Source: Bactrocera neohumeralis
Lineage: Eukaryota > Arthropoda > Insecta > Diptera > Tephritidae
DNA: 64,000 nt
Direction of reading: 5' to 3'
Assembly (NCBI RefSeq): GCF_024586455.1
Contig: NC_065923.1
Span: 868,001-932,000, forward strand
The notes under the pieces: generated by a model
What the model was told of the DNA's origin: nothing
The model's input: the letters and a program-made list of their open reading frames with translations, nothing else
Database searches by the model: none
Shown here: positions 13,601 through 26,780 of the stretch, one piece after another
Layout: each line of letters begins with the position of its first letter
How positions within the stretch are numbered: the first letter of the stretch is position 1
Made by a program: the position numbers and the translations under genes

Positions 13601-16600
13601 CCACGTGGTGCACGCTGCCGTGGTTTACCCGCCAACGTATGCGTCAATGGATCGTATTTAGGTGGCGGCGGTGGCGGCTTCTGTGGAATGTTTGTGTATT
13701 CAGTCAGCGCTTGTTGCTGTTGTTGTGTCTGCTGTTGTTGTTGTTGCTGCATTTGTAACTGCTTACTAAGCAGCTCCATTTGGCGCGGCGATTTGCCAGG
13801 GGATTTGTGCTGAATTTGTGGCGACTTGTGCGAGTTGCGTGTAGTTTGTTGTTGTTGCTGATTGTATCGTGAAGATGAACGCTTTGACGGCGACTCCTTT
13901 GTGGGTGATGTGTTTTGCGGTGTCTGCGCCTGTTGCTGTTGCTGTTGTTGTTGATGTTGATTCGAAGACGGCACGGGCATTATGGCTTCGGCGCAGGTAC
14001 TCATCATTTGATTGTACAAGCCAGGCGCGGCAGCGTTATCCGACGGCACACCCATGCCATACTGTGCAGTTTGCGGTTGCTGTTGCGATACCGCGGATTG
14101 TTGGGCATGCATGGCATGCTGATGGTGGTGCGGTGAATGATGATCCAACAGTGATGGGCCACCCGGTGTACCAACTATGGCCGCCGTTAATGCCAAGTTG
14201 TGCGTTGATGATGTAAATGCAGCGCCGCCGTATTGAGTTTGCGGCGCTGTACCAGCCATGGCGCTGTTTGGAACTGTTGTGTTGGGATCATTACTACGCA
14301 TACCATACATTCCAACGTCATTAGCCGGTTGCTGTTGTTGCTGCTGCTGCTGCTGAGCAGTTGTTGTTGTCATCGCAACATTGCCACTCATACTTGTCGA
14401 TGTTGGATACATAGCACCGACGGAAGAATTGGGCACAAAAGGCATTTGACTCATTACCGGCATAGCCGCAGGAGTATTGTGAAAAAGGCCGACAGAACCA
14501 CCGTTATACTGATTATTACCTTGATTTGGTGTGGTCTGGCGTTGTTGCTGTTGTGGCGTGTGCGTGGGCGTTGTTTGCTGCTGGTTATAGCCTTGATTAT
14601 AACGCATTATCGAATCGATGCCATTGACCAAAGGCGACTGCTGTTGCGCTGATTGCTGTTGGGTATGGGTAAACGGTATATCGTAGCTGTCAACCCGGTT
14701 GAAGTAGCCCTTATTACAATTTTGCGCTACCGCTGCCTGTTGCAGTGAGGCTCCCTGAGTGTTAAGTGCATTGTTGCTCACCAAATCCTTAGACTGCAAA
14801 TGTGGGGGTGGTTGTTGTTGTTGTTGCATGGAGTGACTCACTTGTTGCAAATGCTGTAGGTTTTGTTTTTGCTGATGCTGCAGCTGTTGATGTTGTTGTT
14901 GCTGTTGCATTTCCATTGCGCTTGCTTGGTCGTTAGATTCGGAAACTGAACTAGGTGATGACGAGCGTCGTGCTGCGATCATTTCATTCTCATTCCAGAG
15001 CCGCGTGGCGCGCAACGCATATGGCGATTGCATCCGTGTATTCTCATCATAATCACAATCAACCACTAGCTTGTTGTTAGTACTTACACCTCTGTTAGCA
15101 CCGGTAAAGTCAATATTATTCTTTGCAGTTGCGGCAGCATGCAAATCCACAAAATCTGGCGCTCCAGGCACCGCATTAACATTTCCTTCCGTGGTGTTTG
15201 GCATTTTGTTGAAACAAGCTCCACCCTTGATGTTGGCTTTGTTGGCGAGTTCCTTTTCGAGGAACGAAGTTATCTCTGCCACATCCGGTGGTGGTGGTTG
15301 TGGCTGTGTCTGTTGTGTCTGTCCATAGTTGCCCGTATGCTGTTGCGCTTGCTGCTGTTGTAACGGTGAAATTGGTACATTGCATATATCAGGCGCGACA
15401 TTTTTATCCATGAAACCCACTACCGGCTCGGGGAATGTCAATGCACCGAGATTATTATTGCTGTTGTTCGTATTCGGCAAATTAGCGTTGGCAACCACAT
15501 TCATTGTGTTCATTGAAGCATTCGAGTTCGGTGTTGCATTTGGTGTTGTGACTACAGAATGCGGCGTACGGTTGTATGCATTGGAAGTGGGTGTCAATGT
15601 GGCGGGTGGTGTAGTCAAGACATTGCCGTCTTTCACTTCATTAATATTTGACTGGTCTAGCGGCAACAACGATCCACTGTTGGCTTTGTTGCTGTGACGA
15701 GCGAATAGGCAACTACTTACATCAGCGACTTCAGCTGCTGCTTCTGCATTCTCCTTTTGTACATGTATAATGTCTTCAGGATCGGCAGCATTGTGGAATG
15801 GAAATACTGAGGGTATGGCAGGTGTGGGAGGAGGCTTCAATAGGTCGGCTTCCTTAGGCTCATCAGTGCGTATGCGCTTTTTACGCAGCTTTTCAACCAA
15901 ATTACGAGTAGCAAGAAAACTATCTTCCTCCGTTAGTTCTTTAGTTGATGTGCCCAAGAGGCTCAGACTATCAGCCGGCTCATCCAGCACCGAATCAGCA
16001 TTCGCATTTGCTGAAAATGAAGAAGCTGCACTCATCAAAGCATTTGCAAATGCGTTTTGTTGGTGTTGTCGCTGCTTTTGATGTACATTATCTTCCATAT
16101 CGAGTATGGTGTCTACAATCGGTTGGTGTCGGCTATTACTGCTATTCATTTCGGCTATGTTCGTAGTGCCTTGAGAGTTTTCATCCAAATTGTTCTGAGA
16201 TTCTTGTAATGTAATGTTAAGAGGTGTTGGCGGTATGCTAATATTGCCTTCGATATTAGATTTTTGTATAGGCGTTCCGCCAGATATGTCAACCACCAAA
16301 GCAGGTGAGGACGAAGGCGAGGCAGGTGTTTGTGGTACCGATGTTGTTTGTGTAATTTGGCCAGTAATCTCTTGTTGTTGTTGCTGATCCTCCTGTCGCT
16401 GAGAATGTTGCTGCTGCGTTTGTTGTTTTTGTTGGTGAAGAATTTGTGGTGGTTGCTGTTGTTGTTGTTGTTGTTTGAGTCGATCACTACCCGTAGAATT
16501 TGAATTCGAATCCAACTCAATAATTTCTGGCGGTTCGGGCGGTATAACGGCCACTGCCGGCGATGAGGATGACGCTGAGTATTTGCTGGCATTAGCCGCC

Positions 16601-19600
16601 ATTTTACGTTCCTCTTCAAGCTCCCGCAATAGCTCCATCTCATTTAGTAAGTGTTGAGTGTGATGTGTATGCTCCTCTTCGGGTGATAATGGCGGACTTC
16701 CAGGTCGTGTACGTCGATGTCTTCTATGCAGACGTCGTCGTCTTCTACCGCCAGTAACGGAGCTTCGTTCATCCGATGCATTCGAGAGTTCGTCATCAGA
16801 CACCGATGTTGCTGGGGATGGCGGGGAAGCTGGCATGGGTGCTGCTGGTGGCCGTTCGTCGATATCCTCCAAATCACAAATCTTACTCGATGGTAGCGTC
16901 GTATGTGTCGGTGCCGTAGTTAACTCCTCATCAATATCCATTGGTACCTCACCACTTTCATTTTTCGTATCAATAATAATCTTCGGAGGCTCAGGTGGAA
17001 CTGCAGGTGTTGCATCAACTATTGGTGTTGATGTTGACGTTGATGTCGTCGTTGACGCTATTTCTTTGGCATCTGATTTTTCGTCCACAATATTTGTTGG
17101 TAACAGTGAGGCCGGTAGCGGTGTTCCAGTATCCATTGCACCAAACATGGAACTTCTGCTTGCTTCTTGCTCTAATTTATTTAACAGTTTATCCAACGAA
17201 CCTTGATTTTTATTCTGGTTTTTGCTGTTACCCTGCTGACTTGTAGCAATTGAGCTATTTGAATTGCTATTTGAAGCCTTTCGCTGCGTTATTTCCTCGG
17301 TTAGCGTGAGAACAGTTTTACTCTTTTCACTATCACTTTCGGATATGCGATCAGAAGTTGAAGATATTGAGTGTGTTAACGATATTGACTTCGGTGACTT
17401 TGATTGCAGCTTTTGTTCTACCTTTTTATCTGTTTCAGTCGTTAACTGCGATGAATGAGGTGGCGACGACGGGCCGGACTTTGATCGACGCATTGCGCGA
17501 GTACATATTGAATTCAGTTGAGCCGAAGCAGTACCTTCCTCCTCATCGTCCACAACAATAGCCGCATCTGTTGGAGCTTGTTTGACCGCCGGCTTCTTTA
17601 CCTTATCATCCAAGGATAATTTACGTTTGGTCGATTTCGGCTGTTTATTTTCTGCTGCAGACTCTTCAACAGTGACGGCATTACCACTGCTACTACTTGT
17701 GTTGCTAATATTGCGTCGCAACTGCTTTTGTGGAGAGCTTTTGGGCGACTTGGTAGTTGTAGTCGCACTGGTAGTGTTATTAGAGGATGAGTTATGTCGT
17801 GCCGCGGCAGGTGGCTTGTCAATTGATTTACGAGGTGATCGTTTATTGGCGGCGGTTGCGCGAGTAAGCCGTTCTTCCTCCTCAGCCACTTCACTTTCTG
17901 CATCACTGGAGTCACTGCTACTACCGCTGTCACTACTGCCATCCGATGAGGATGAACTAGTGCTACCATCTGAACCAGAACTTGAGGACTCTGACAATAC
18001 TGCAGCCGCAGTAGACTTCTTGGTAGGAGTTTGTTGTTGCTGTTGTTGTGACGATATTTCCACAGATGTATCCTTAGAGCGACGTCTGCTACTTGTGGGA
18101 GTCTTAGCTACTGTTGTTACGGCTTCTTTCGAAGTGAGAGATGTGTTATCCCGCATAGACATTCGTCGCATAGGCGGCATGCGGGTACTTCGACCGTCGG
18201 GTGTTCTCAATTTGCTTTCCTTCTCATTGCGTTCTTGTCGCTCTCTCTCTTCAAGCATCGCTTCATTTACGGTAGGAAGTTTACCACTGCTTTTAAGTTG
18301 CTCAGCAGCCTTTTTAGCAGCTTGTCTTTGGGGCACATAAGCTACGAGAATATTGTTCGCCTTCAATTCATTTGTTTTAGGAGTCGTTGGAGCACTAGAT
18401 TTACCAGCATCAACCGTCGTTTGATCGATAGAATGACGTGTACTCCTCTCGGTTGCTATTGGTGCGGATTTTGCATGGTGAACATCGGACGTTTTACTGG
18501 CATTCTTTTCATCCTTACGGCCTCGACTCGGTGAGTTGAACTCGTTTTTGGAAGCTTGTTCACTGTCTTTCTGCGCTGATATTGGAACTGTAACGGATTC
18601 TGTTTCGCGGTTTATCTTCGGTGGCCGTCCGCGCTTTCCTGTTACTCGTTCCCTTTCTTTATCTTTACTTCTTTCCTTCTCCTTTTCTTTTTCTTTGGAG
18701 TCGATTTCAGCAGCCTTACCCACACTACTGCTGAAAGTTTTATCTTTGGCACGCGTTTTGTCAGCCTTATCAGCCTCACTCTTCATGCCAGATTCCTTTG
18801 CCTTAACCCTCTCACTTTCTTTGTCAGAGCGCTGTTCTTTGGCCTTTTCTGTTGTTTCTCGATCGGACATATTTAAAGTATTTACCGTACCAACCGCTAC
18901 CCCAGTAGAAGTCGTGTAAATACCTGTTGAACGCATATTTTCCGACGCCTTTTTCGCCGCCTGTCGCTGTGGTACAACCAATAAGTCCGCTGTTATCTTA
19001 TTTTGTCGTTCGATTGCCGCCGCGCTAGTCTTTTTACCTCGACTATGAGCATCAACTGTGGATTTACTTAAGCCGCCTGACGACTGTTTTTGATCCGACT
19101 TTCGCTCAAGTGTTCTTTGTGTATTTATAGTCTTTGACGTCGACTCCTTCTTCCCACGATTGTTTAAGGCTGTGGATGACTGCTGTTGTTGCTGCAACGT
19201 GAATTCCTTAAGTGCTGCCTTGGTACGTATAGTTTGTTGGTTTTGCGAATCGCTTACATTACTCTCCATGGCGCGTTCGTCCTTATCGACTTCGCCGCCA
19301 GAGAGGCTCTCGGAATCTGAGTAAATTTGTTGAACAATAGACGCCGTTCGACCCATCAGGGACGAAATTGGGCCAGCATTTGTGGATATCGCTCCACTCG
19401 TGCCGTTTGTATTTCTATCAGCCCCTTTTAGTGGCAACAACTCCTCACTTTCGTCGCTGGATGTACTCTCAGAGCCCTTCTCTTGTTGCAACTGTTTGGC
19501 CATTTGTGATAGGAAGTCTCGTCCACGATTCGCTGTGACCGGCGGTGCTCCTGTTGTTGGCGCAGTAGATGACGACGTTGTTGTTGTTGTGCTGAGGGTA

Positions 19601-22600
19601 GTAGATTTCTTCGGACTAATATGGTTTTGTTTTGTTGACTTAGATTGTTGGTGTTGATGTTTGGCAGGTACTGATCGGTTATCTGGTTCGTCATCACTAG
19701 AACTGGACAGAACTGTTGGCGCAGAAGTATCACCTCGTCCAGTTCCTGTGGCGGCGATGTTATTGCTAGCACTTTTTCGCCTTTGCTTCTGTCGCAATTC
19801 CGCGGATCGCACATAACTTTGCTTCTTTTTATTTTGATTTGAAGCTGCCGCAATGGCATGTGTTGTGCTACCTGTTCTTGCAGGTGATAGTTTTCTTGCG
19901 GCTGCTCTAGCGGATTGCGCACCACTGCCGGCACTTGATGTCGATGCAGTTGTGCATGAGCCTGAGTCTGATTCATCATCGGAACCAGAACTGCCCGAAT
20001 CGGTTGACGTTCCTTCTTCCTCCGATGACGAGTCATCATCACCGGAGGATGAACTCCCTGACGAATTATTATTAGACGACTGACTACTGTCATGCGTGCG
20101 TTTTGTCGAGCCTTTAATTGTAGATCTCTTCTCACCGACATTTCCGCTTTTCGTACCACGAGAACGCGATTCTGTTGACATCGTACGATTATTCGAAACA
20201 TTGCTATTAACTGTGTTACTTTTCGAAGCCGAAAGTCGATTTTTCTCCGGAACTGTTGAGTTTGCGGCACAACCACCCGTGGCACCAGTTGAACTGCGGC
20301 GACTAGAATTGATCTGTTTTTCACTACCCGTTCCTGTGCCTGCTGCCGATGACGTAGACGACGGCGCAACCAACGCACCGCCCGCTTGTGCTATTGCTAT
20401 TGCACCATTGTTTACTTTCTTATTTGGCGAGATTTTATTACTATTGCTATTATTGTTGCCAGCACCCGGAACACTCGCACTAGAAGTGCCCGAGTTTGCA
20501 CTCGTGTTTGCAGTTGTATTTGCCGTTGCCGTGGAATTATGCGTATTCTTTCGTTTTGTGGGTGATGTTGATGTGCGCGCACCTGTACCTCTGCCTGTTC
20601 CCTTATTTCCCTTCACATTACCTAAAAGCTTCTCTAAAATGAAGTTAATATTTTGATATTGTGCAGGAATACTTTCACCGCTATTCGATGAATAAAACCT
20701 ATCGTACAGCGTTGGGCCGTCATTTGCGTAAATAACGGCATTTTTGAAGCTCTCATCTAAGTTAGCATCAATCACCGCATTGGGCACATTGGAAACACCA
20801 CTACCAACTTCCCGCAAACTATCATCGCTAAGCACTGAAATTTGCTTGTAAAATACCTGTTCGCGCAGCTTGAAAAGCGATCGCGAGAGCTTTTCCCGCC
20901 TACTAACCATATAACAAAGATTTCTTACACGCTCCAAGTCCTGACGTAAATGTACGACCAACTTGTGATTCTCGAGATCCTGTTGTTCCTGTTTACGCGC
21001 TATCATTTCTACGTCCTCAGACTTGGGTGGAATCAGAGCACGATTATGCCGCGATTTTCGTTTCAACTTCCAGTAATTGTAAATCGATTCAATGGCATCG
21101 TCATCCACATCGAACAAATGGCAACTGATGTCCTTGATGTTGACATGTTTATCAAATTCAGCCTCGACTTCCTGTTAAAAGAACATTATAAAGAAAATTA
21201 TGAACAAACACATAAAAATGTATATATTAATATTCAAAGTTTCAAAAATAACAGTTTCTCCCTAAAAAATATTGATTGAGAGAGCTTATACAAAAAACAG
21301 CTGCTAAGGAAATTTGGATCGCATCTCCCATGTTTACTTCAAAAGCCATTTAATTTCAAATCGAATGCTCTGCACTCACCTGTAAGCGTTGAGCCCGCGC
21401 TTGATTGCGTTCTTCTGATGTCATATCGGATTTTCGACTTTTGCGTCGCCGGCAATCGTCCTCTTCATTAGCTGCACCATGTGTACTGTTATGTTTATTT
21501 GTGCTACTGCTATGTGTACCACTACCATCCTTTTTTCCTTTACTAACACTGTGCTTTTGGCAATATGAACGCAGTTTAACACCATCCTCCGCGTTACCCT
21601 CTTCAATAATTGCTCGCATCTCAAGGCCATGTTGAAAAGCGCATGTCACGTGGTAAGCGGTTTTACAGGTTTTTACCGAACATTGTATGCAAGCTCCAAC
21701 ACGTGCCCGACACAAAATGCAAACAAGTGCCCAACGACTCGAAGGAATGCTCGAGATCTTCGTGATAGGTTCCATACGATCTACACAACCAATGCTTACT
21801 TCAGGTATCCATAGGGCACAGGAAACATGCGCCCAATGTTTGCCAGATTTAGTGGATTTCATTGCGCCTCCTTTGTTCGGACATAGTACACAATCCGGTT
21901 TAATACCCATCGAACACGTCCGACAAAGCCATTGTCCTAATCAGAAATATGTAAAAATGTAATTAGAAAGTGCGATATTATTTAATCCTCTAGCTTTGGT
22001 GGTTTACGAACCTGATGGAATCGCTGTAATACCATAACATGCCTGATGTACGCAAATATTGCAATTATCACAGAATACCATTTCATTCGCTTCCTCAGAG
22101 TCGGGAGATCTGCATACGTCACAGATAACGTTTTCATCATATTCGATACCAAGACCTTCCTCGTTTTTCAGGATTACTTGTATTTGCTCCCAACATCGTA
22201 TCTGCACGCACGAACAAATGAATTATAACATTACAATTTGTTATTTCTAATTTTATACCACTAAATATAAAAATCAACTAAACTAGTTAATACACACCTC
22301 TAATTCTTCGATAACGCGTTCAAATTGTGTTTCCGTTATGGAATAAGCACCGTACTGCGCTCGATCGGAATTGAGTAATAGCAGCCAAGCTTCATCGACC
22401 GGATCAATATCGTAGGCACATGTATTCTCTGCTTGAGTGACCACATTTGTAAGACAATGTAACTCACTGGAGTAAGTATCGTCTTTCGTAATGCGCAGGA
22501 AGCGATTTTTGGGACTAAGAATCAGATGTATATAAATTATTATTACAATACTTGATCATGTGTCTATGTTTAATAAGTTGAGGGTACTTACAGTTTAAAG

Positions 22601-23398
22601 TCATGCGCAGGTGGCACTATTGGTTCTGGCAGCACGTAAACGGTGGGCTCTGGCAAAGAATCGGGATTTACAGGCACCTGCACACCCTTTTCCCACTCTT
22701 GCTTCCACTGATCGTTTACTACGAGATACTCGTAATTAGCCAAAGGCTCTGAATCCGGCAATTTCATTGCACTTATGAGATCCTTGCTGTTAGTAAAATT
22801 ATAAAGTGGTTTCATATACATAACATAAACGTGATTTCATACAATTTATTTACTAATTGGAAATCATATAACATATAACTTTGGAAGTTAATAAGTTTAC
22901 CCTTAATACATACCGATAGAGCTCTGCTGGTGCCTCCGTTGAACTTCGATTGTAAATACTTGAAATTTTAATATCTGCCACTGAACGCGGTTGCCACGCT
23001 GCCGCCGAGGATGAAGAACCCTGGCTGGCTGCTACTTTAGCACTTGTGGAAGCTAATGCGGCCATTTCTTCTGGTATTAAAGCGACTACGCTGTTTTGCT
23101 CATTTTCAGCATTACTATTGCTTATTGAAGAGGAAGCGGTATATGGTAAACTTATAGGTGCACTACCTACTACGCTACCACTATGACTGCCACCATTTCC
23201 GCCACCAATGCTGCCATTGAGCCCACTTCCTACTCCACTTCCACCGCCGCCTCCACCACTTCCGGCACTTCCACTGCCATTGCTACCCCCACCACCATTG
23301 GGCGGCCGACCTTTGCGTCGCTTTGTTGGCGGAGGTTGTGGCTCGACGTCGAGCCTTTGATGATGTTGATGATTACCGCGTTTACCTCTTTGTGACAT
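10639..23398 (-). CDS. rno: Rhinoceros, Jade-family PHD-finger nuclear protein
   Basis: Nuclear protein known in flies as a PHD-finger regulator that restrains EGFR/Ras signalling in the eye; vertebrate Jade relatives are scaffolds of HBO1 acetyltransferase complexes. Six coding exons: 23398-22914, 22786-22592, 22514-22298, 22201-22012, 21936-21380 and 21171-10639, all GT-AG, giving 4058 residues. The start MSQRGKRGN matches the fly orthologue. A Gly/Ser-rich N-terminus carries GRPPNGG, then an EPL1-like region (about 150-300), a PHD finger (from about 326, CDVCRSPDSEE) and an extended PHD (from about 378, CVLCPNKGG to CAFQHGLEMRA). The final exon alone encodes about 3510 low-complexity residues: poly-Q, poly-S, poly-N, an RS/KE-rich segment, an AT-hook (KRGRPPK), an RG run and four KLKIK-like motifs near the C-terminus. 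It appears longer than Drosophila Rno (about 3240 residues, from memory). Confidence 0.95.
13540..13590 (-). repeat. Arg-Gly run within rno
   Basis: An uninterrupted alternating Arg-Gly tract follows PRGTGAGS on the minus strand. It resembles RGG/AT-hook-like nucleic-acid-binding stretches. It is a coding simple repeat, part of the rno last exon. Confidence 0.7.
13690..14900 (-). repeat. Poly-glutamine-rich block in rno
   Basis: Several CAG/CAA tracts (13710-13760, 13840-13865, 13925-13960, 14330-14360, 14810-14830, 14870-14910) encode poly-Q interspersed with Pro/His/Asn-rich sequence. They create long open frames on the opposite strand that are not genes. Length variation among individuals is likely. 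Confidence 0.8.
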
Positions 23399-26300
23399 CT
23401 TTCATTGGTAACAGTTGATTTCTATTCGCTCAAGTGAACTCAAGAAAACACAAATTACTCAACGGTTTACGTATTTTAGGAGAATAAATCTAGTAATTAA
23501 ATTGTCACTTTTTACACCGCTTTAATTGATGTGTTTAGGCACAACATTAAATAATTGTGTTGTGATTTTCTATTTGGTTTGGTGACTCTTAGTAAATGGT
23601 GCAGTTTTTATTTATTTTTTTTATTTTTGATTGCTTTATGCACTAACGCGTAGTTGCTGGATTTTTATTGTGATTGGATAAACACTACTATAACTTTGAA
23701 AGTGTTCTCTTTTGCACTTTTGAATAATTTTTATTATTAGACCTGAAATTAGATTTATTATTATAATGTTGTGGAGATCAGTTTTAATATCAGCAAAAAG
23801 ACTTACTACATGCTTAAATCCTTAAGTGGCTAACCAAATGCTGTCTTTGTTGTTGCTTCAGTTTTTGCTGGAAATGAGCATGTGGTACAGGTTGTACACT
23901 GGTCCCCACTTTTATTGAAAAAGTATGTGTTAATATTTTTGCGTTGGGATTCGGAATTTTAGCCACTTTACGTATGCACGTACGATAGTGGCGGGGCGTT
24001 AAGTCTCGTACACGTCGTCGCAAGCGTCGGGAAAACATGGAGCGAGACGCTGCTTCTTGTCCGTGCCCGTAACGCGCCACTTTGATGAATTTTGAAAACT
24101 GCTCCAACAAAGCTACAGCTACGTGTTTATAACACGTCCCGCCCACTTGAACTATTCAAGAAGAGCGTTAGTGTTTACCAATTGGTAGCAAGGAAATTAT
24201 GCCGCTGACTAATGACCATAGAATTGGTACGATGAATGTTAGGTATGATATAGCCTTTGATGATTATTATTTGCGCGTATATTATTAACAATCACGTTTA
24301 TGTTTTCGCTAAGTTACAGAGATAAACACTTTAAAATAATTTGATGTCAGTTAAACTGGGTATTGCAGCTAATCGGGTAAAGTATATATTATTGTTATTG
24401 GCTAAATTGTTCTTTTTACCGATTTATCGCCTTCTTTTAGAATGAGTTTCCGTCTTTATTGTGCATCAGTTTTCGCAGTGTGTATTTTGTGTATATTTTC
24501 TTTTGTTTTTCAAGATCTCCTTGCACTTTGGAAAATATCTAATGGGTTTACATATTTCGAAAGTCTCAAACACGTTATATCCATCAAATAGTATAATTCA
24601 AAAATGTTAGTTTTTTGTTGGCCTTTCGAATTTACATTATATACCTGATTTTGAAAAAGTTAAATATAAATTAAAAATAAATTTTAAGAAATCTCTGCGT
24701 TTTACTTTGATGCCTTGCACTGCGTTTATGCTCTTCGCTATTCGTCTTTTCGATTGATATCTACTTCTTGCTCACTCTCACCTATTCACTTTCTCACTCT
24801 TACATACAGACACAAATTACTTGGTGCACCGTTCGATTTCCACTTTATATACTATGATTTGGAAGCGATGCACATAAGGAATAACACTAACATCTCAAAG
24901 GAGAATCACAATAAGGTGGAGCAGAACGCTCACCGAATTGATCCTCCTTTTCATCATTCATTGTTTTTTACATAATATTATTCAACTGATTACATGCGAA
25001 TAAATTAATAGTTTACACTGTTTTTGTTTTTTCTCCACATATTCGTTGGCCTGTGCCTTCCTCAAATTCGCCGGGAAATTCTAAAAATTGCATTATTTCA
25101 CCAACAGATGACACTAATAATATGCGGCGAATTCCGCGCAATTGCAAAACTAAATACACTGCAAAACCACATTAAGCGCACTAGCCGTCGCCCACGAACC
25201 CTTTATATACACGTGTGAGTGAACGGGACAGTCACATATGCGGTAAAGTCTTTTGGTAAAATTAAATGGTAAATTTTTGCTCGTATAGAGTACATGCAAT
25301 ATATCCACGATATGAAAATTATTTTATACAAAATCTTATTTTCACCACTAAATTAGGACACCGATTAGAAACATATATTTTATATTAAATTATTCTCTCT
25401 TCAATATCTATTTGTGAATATATATTGCGAAGAGCACAATACTTTTTCTACGCTGGTGCTGTTTCCTACTTGTTCCCTTTTTTGCGAATAGCTACAATCG
25501 AAAGCTAAGAAAATTAACTTTTGCCGCCGCAATTTCTCGTCGTACACATTTTCATTCACTACACATACAACTTTTACCATTTTTTAATGCGCAAAGCGCA
25601 CCTTTGTTTTAGTTTATATTTTTTTACGAGAAATTCGATAAATTCACACCGTAGAAATTGCTTTTCTTCAATTTCTTTTATATTTACAAGACGTCGTCGC
25701 CATTATTAATTTTTCGACACTCCATTTTTACTTCGCCTTAGCCACTTCTTCGCTGCACTTGTCATTCCTTCAATAAGCCGCCAGATGGCTAATCCGACAC
25801 TTTAAACTGATTGCATTATTGTGAATGAAATCAATCAGTGATGTGATTATTATCGTCTCAATCATCTCTCGTAATAGCAAGTAGAAAACAATTTCTTATC
25901 AGATTAAAACCGTAAATATAATATTGGTATTTCGAAACATATACTCCATATAGTTTGAACTGCAGCTGTTAAAAGAATTAACAGAAAAAACATTATGAAA
26001 TATGTTTGCCACAAAAACCTTAATTTAAAATAAATTAATGAAAATACTAAATTTGTTAAAAACATATTAGAAGATAAGTTTAGCCTAAAATTTACCCACA
26101 ATAGTATATATTAACTGAAAAAAATTTTAAATAAATAATGGCTTGTTCTTTAAATACATTTAAAATAATGAATTCAACTGATCACTTATTTTGTAGTGAA
26201 AACTTATTAGCTAAGCAAACCAATTATAATTTTGAAAACATCAGTGCTAATTGCATCTCTAGGTATATTGTGGAGGGTATTGTGATGTTGACACTTCAGT

Positions 26301-26780
26301 TAAATAGATTAGAATGAAAACCATGGTGAATAGTAATGTGAAAATTTCTAAAATTTTTAGCGCTTACTAGACATTTATACTATACTCGATTACGCTTTGG
26401 TAAAACTGCTCAAATTTTTACAGCCTTAAAATAATCTGCCAAATTATCAAGTACTTTCTAACAATAACCATTTTGGAGAAAAACATAACAAAATTAAAAG
26501 TTTCTTAGTCACTATAAAAACAACAAGATAAGAAAGCAAGCGAAACAAGTCACCAATATCATTAAACGCAGAAGGGGTGTGGGGTTGAATGGCTCATGTA
26601 ATTTTCCAATTTCTCAAAAACAAAGGAATAGTAAGAAAGTGTTCTTGGTACATTGGACAAATCGGCGAAGATAGACGCGAGGAAAGCGGTGGAAACAACA
26701 AACGTCGGGTGACCATCGACAATTAAAAAGAGGGTTGGAGTTTAAGAAGCAATTGTAGCTTCGTCAGTCCAACGGAAACG
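23399..26780. other. Divergent intergenic region between rno and the BTBD10-like gene
   Basis: Contains the 5' UTR and promoter of rno (minus) and of the BTBD10-like gene (plus), but exon limits are not visible. A GC-richer block at about 23830-24130 stands out and could be a non-coding 5' exon; its minus-strand open frame starts with GTG and looks like no known protein. A TATA/E-box pair lies at 25201-25215. The rest is AT-rich and featureless. Confidence 0.45.
25201..25215 (-). promoter_or_regulatory. TATA-like box next to CACGTG E-box, candidate rno promoter
   Basis: On the minus strand a CACGTG E-box (25215-25210) runs directly into TATATAAAG (25209-25201), matching the TATAWAAR consensus. 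It lies 1.8 kb upstream of the rno start codon in the right orientation. No matching initiator was identified, so the assignment is tentative. Confidence 0.25.

Noticed and set aside
19428..20378. Minus-strand frame of 316 codons
   Set aside because: It overlaps rno in another frame of the same strand; composition (R, Q, H, V rich) reflects shifted repeats, with no start context or domain.
10665..20656. Many plus-strand open frames of 60-250 codons, for example 11897-12472 and 17582-18340
   Set aside because: They are the reverse reading of rno low-complexity codons (poly-Q, Ser, Lys/Glu); their products are Leu/Cys/Ser-rich nonsense without motifs, while the rno frame is continuous and conserved.
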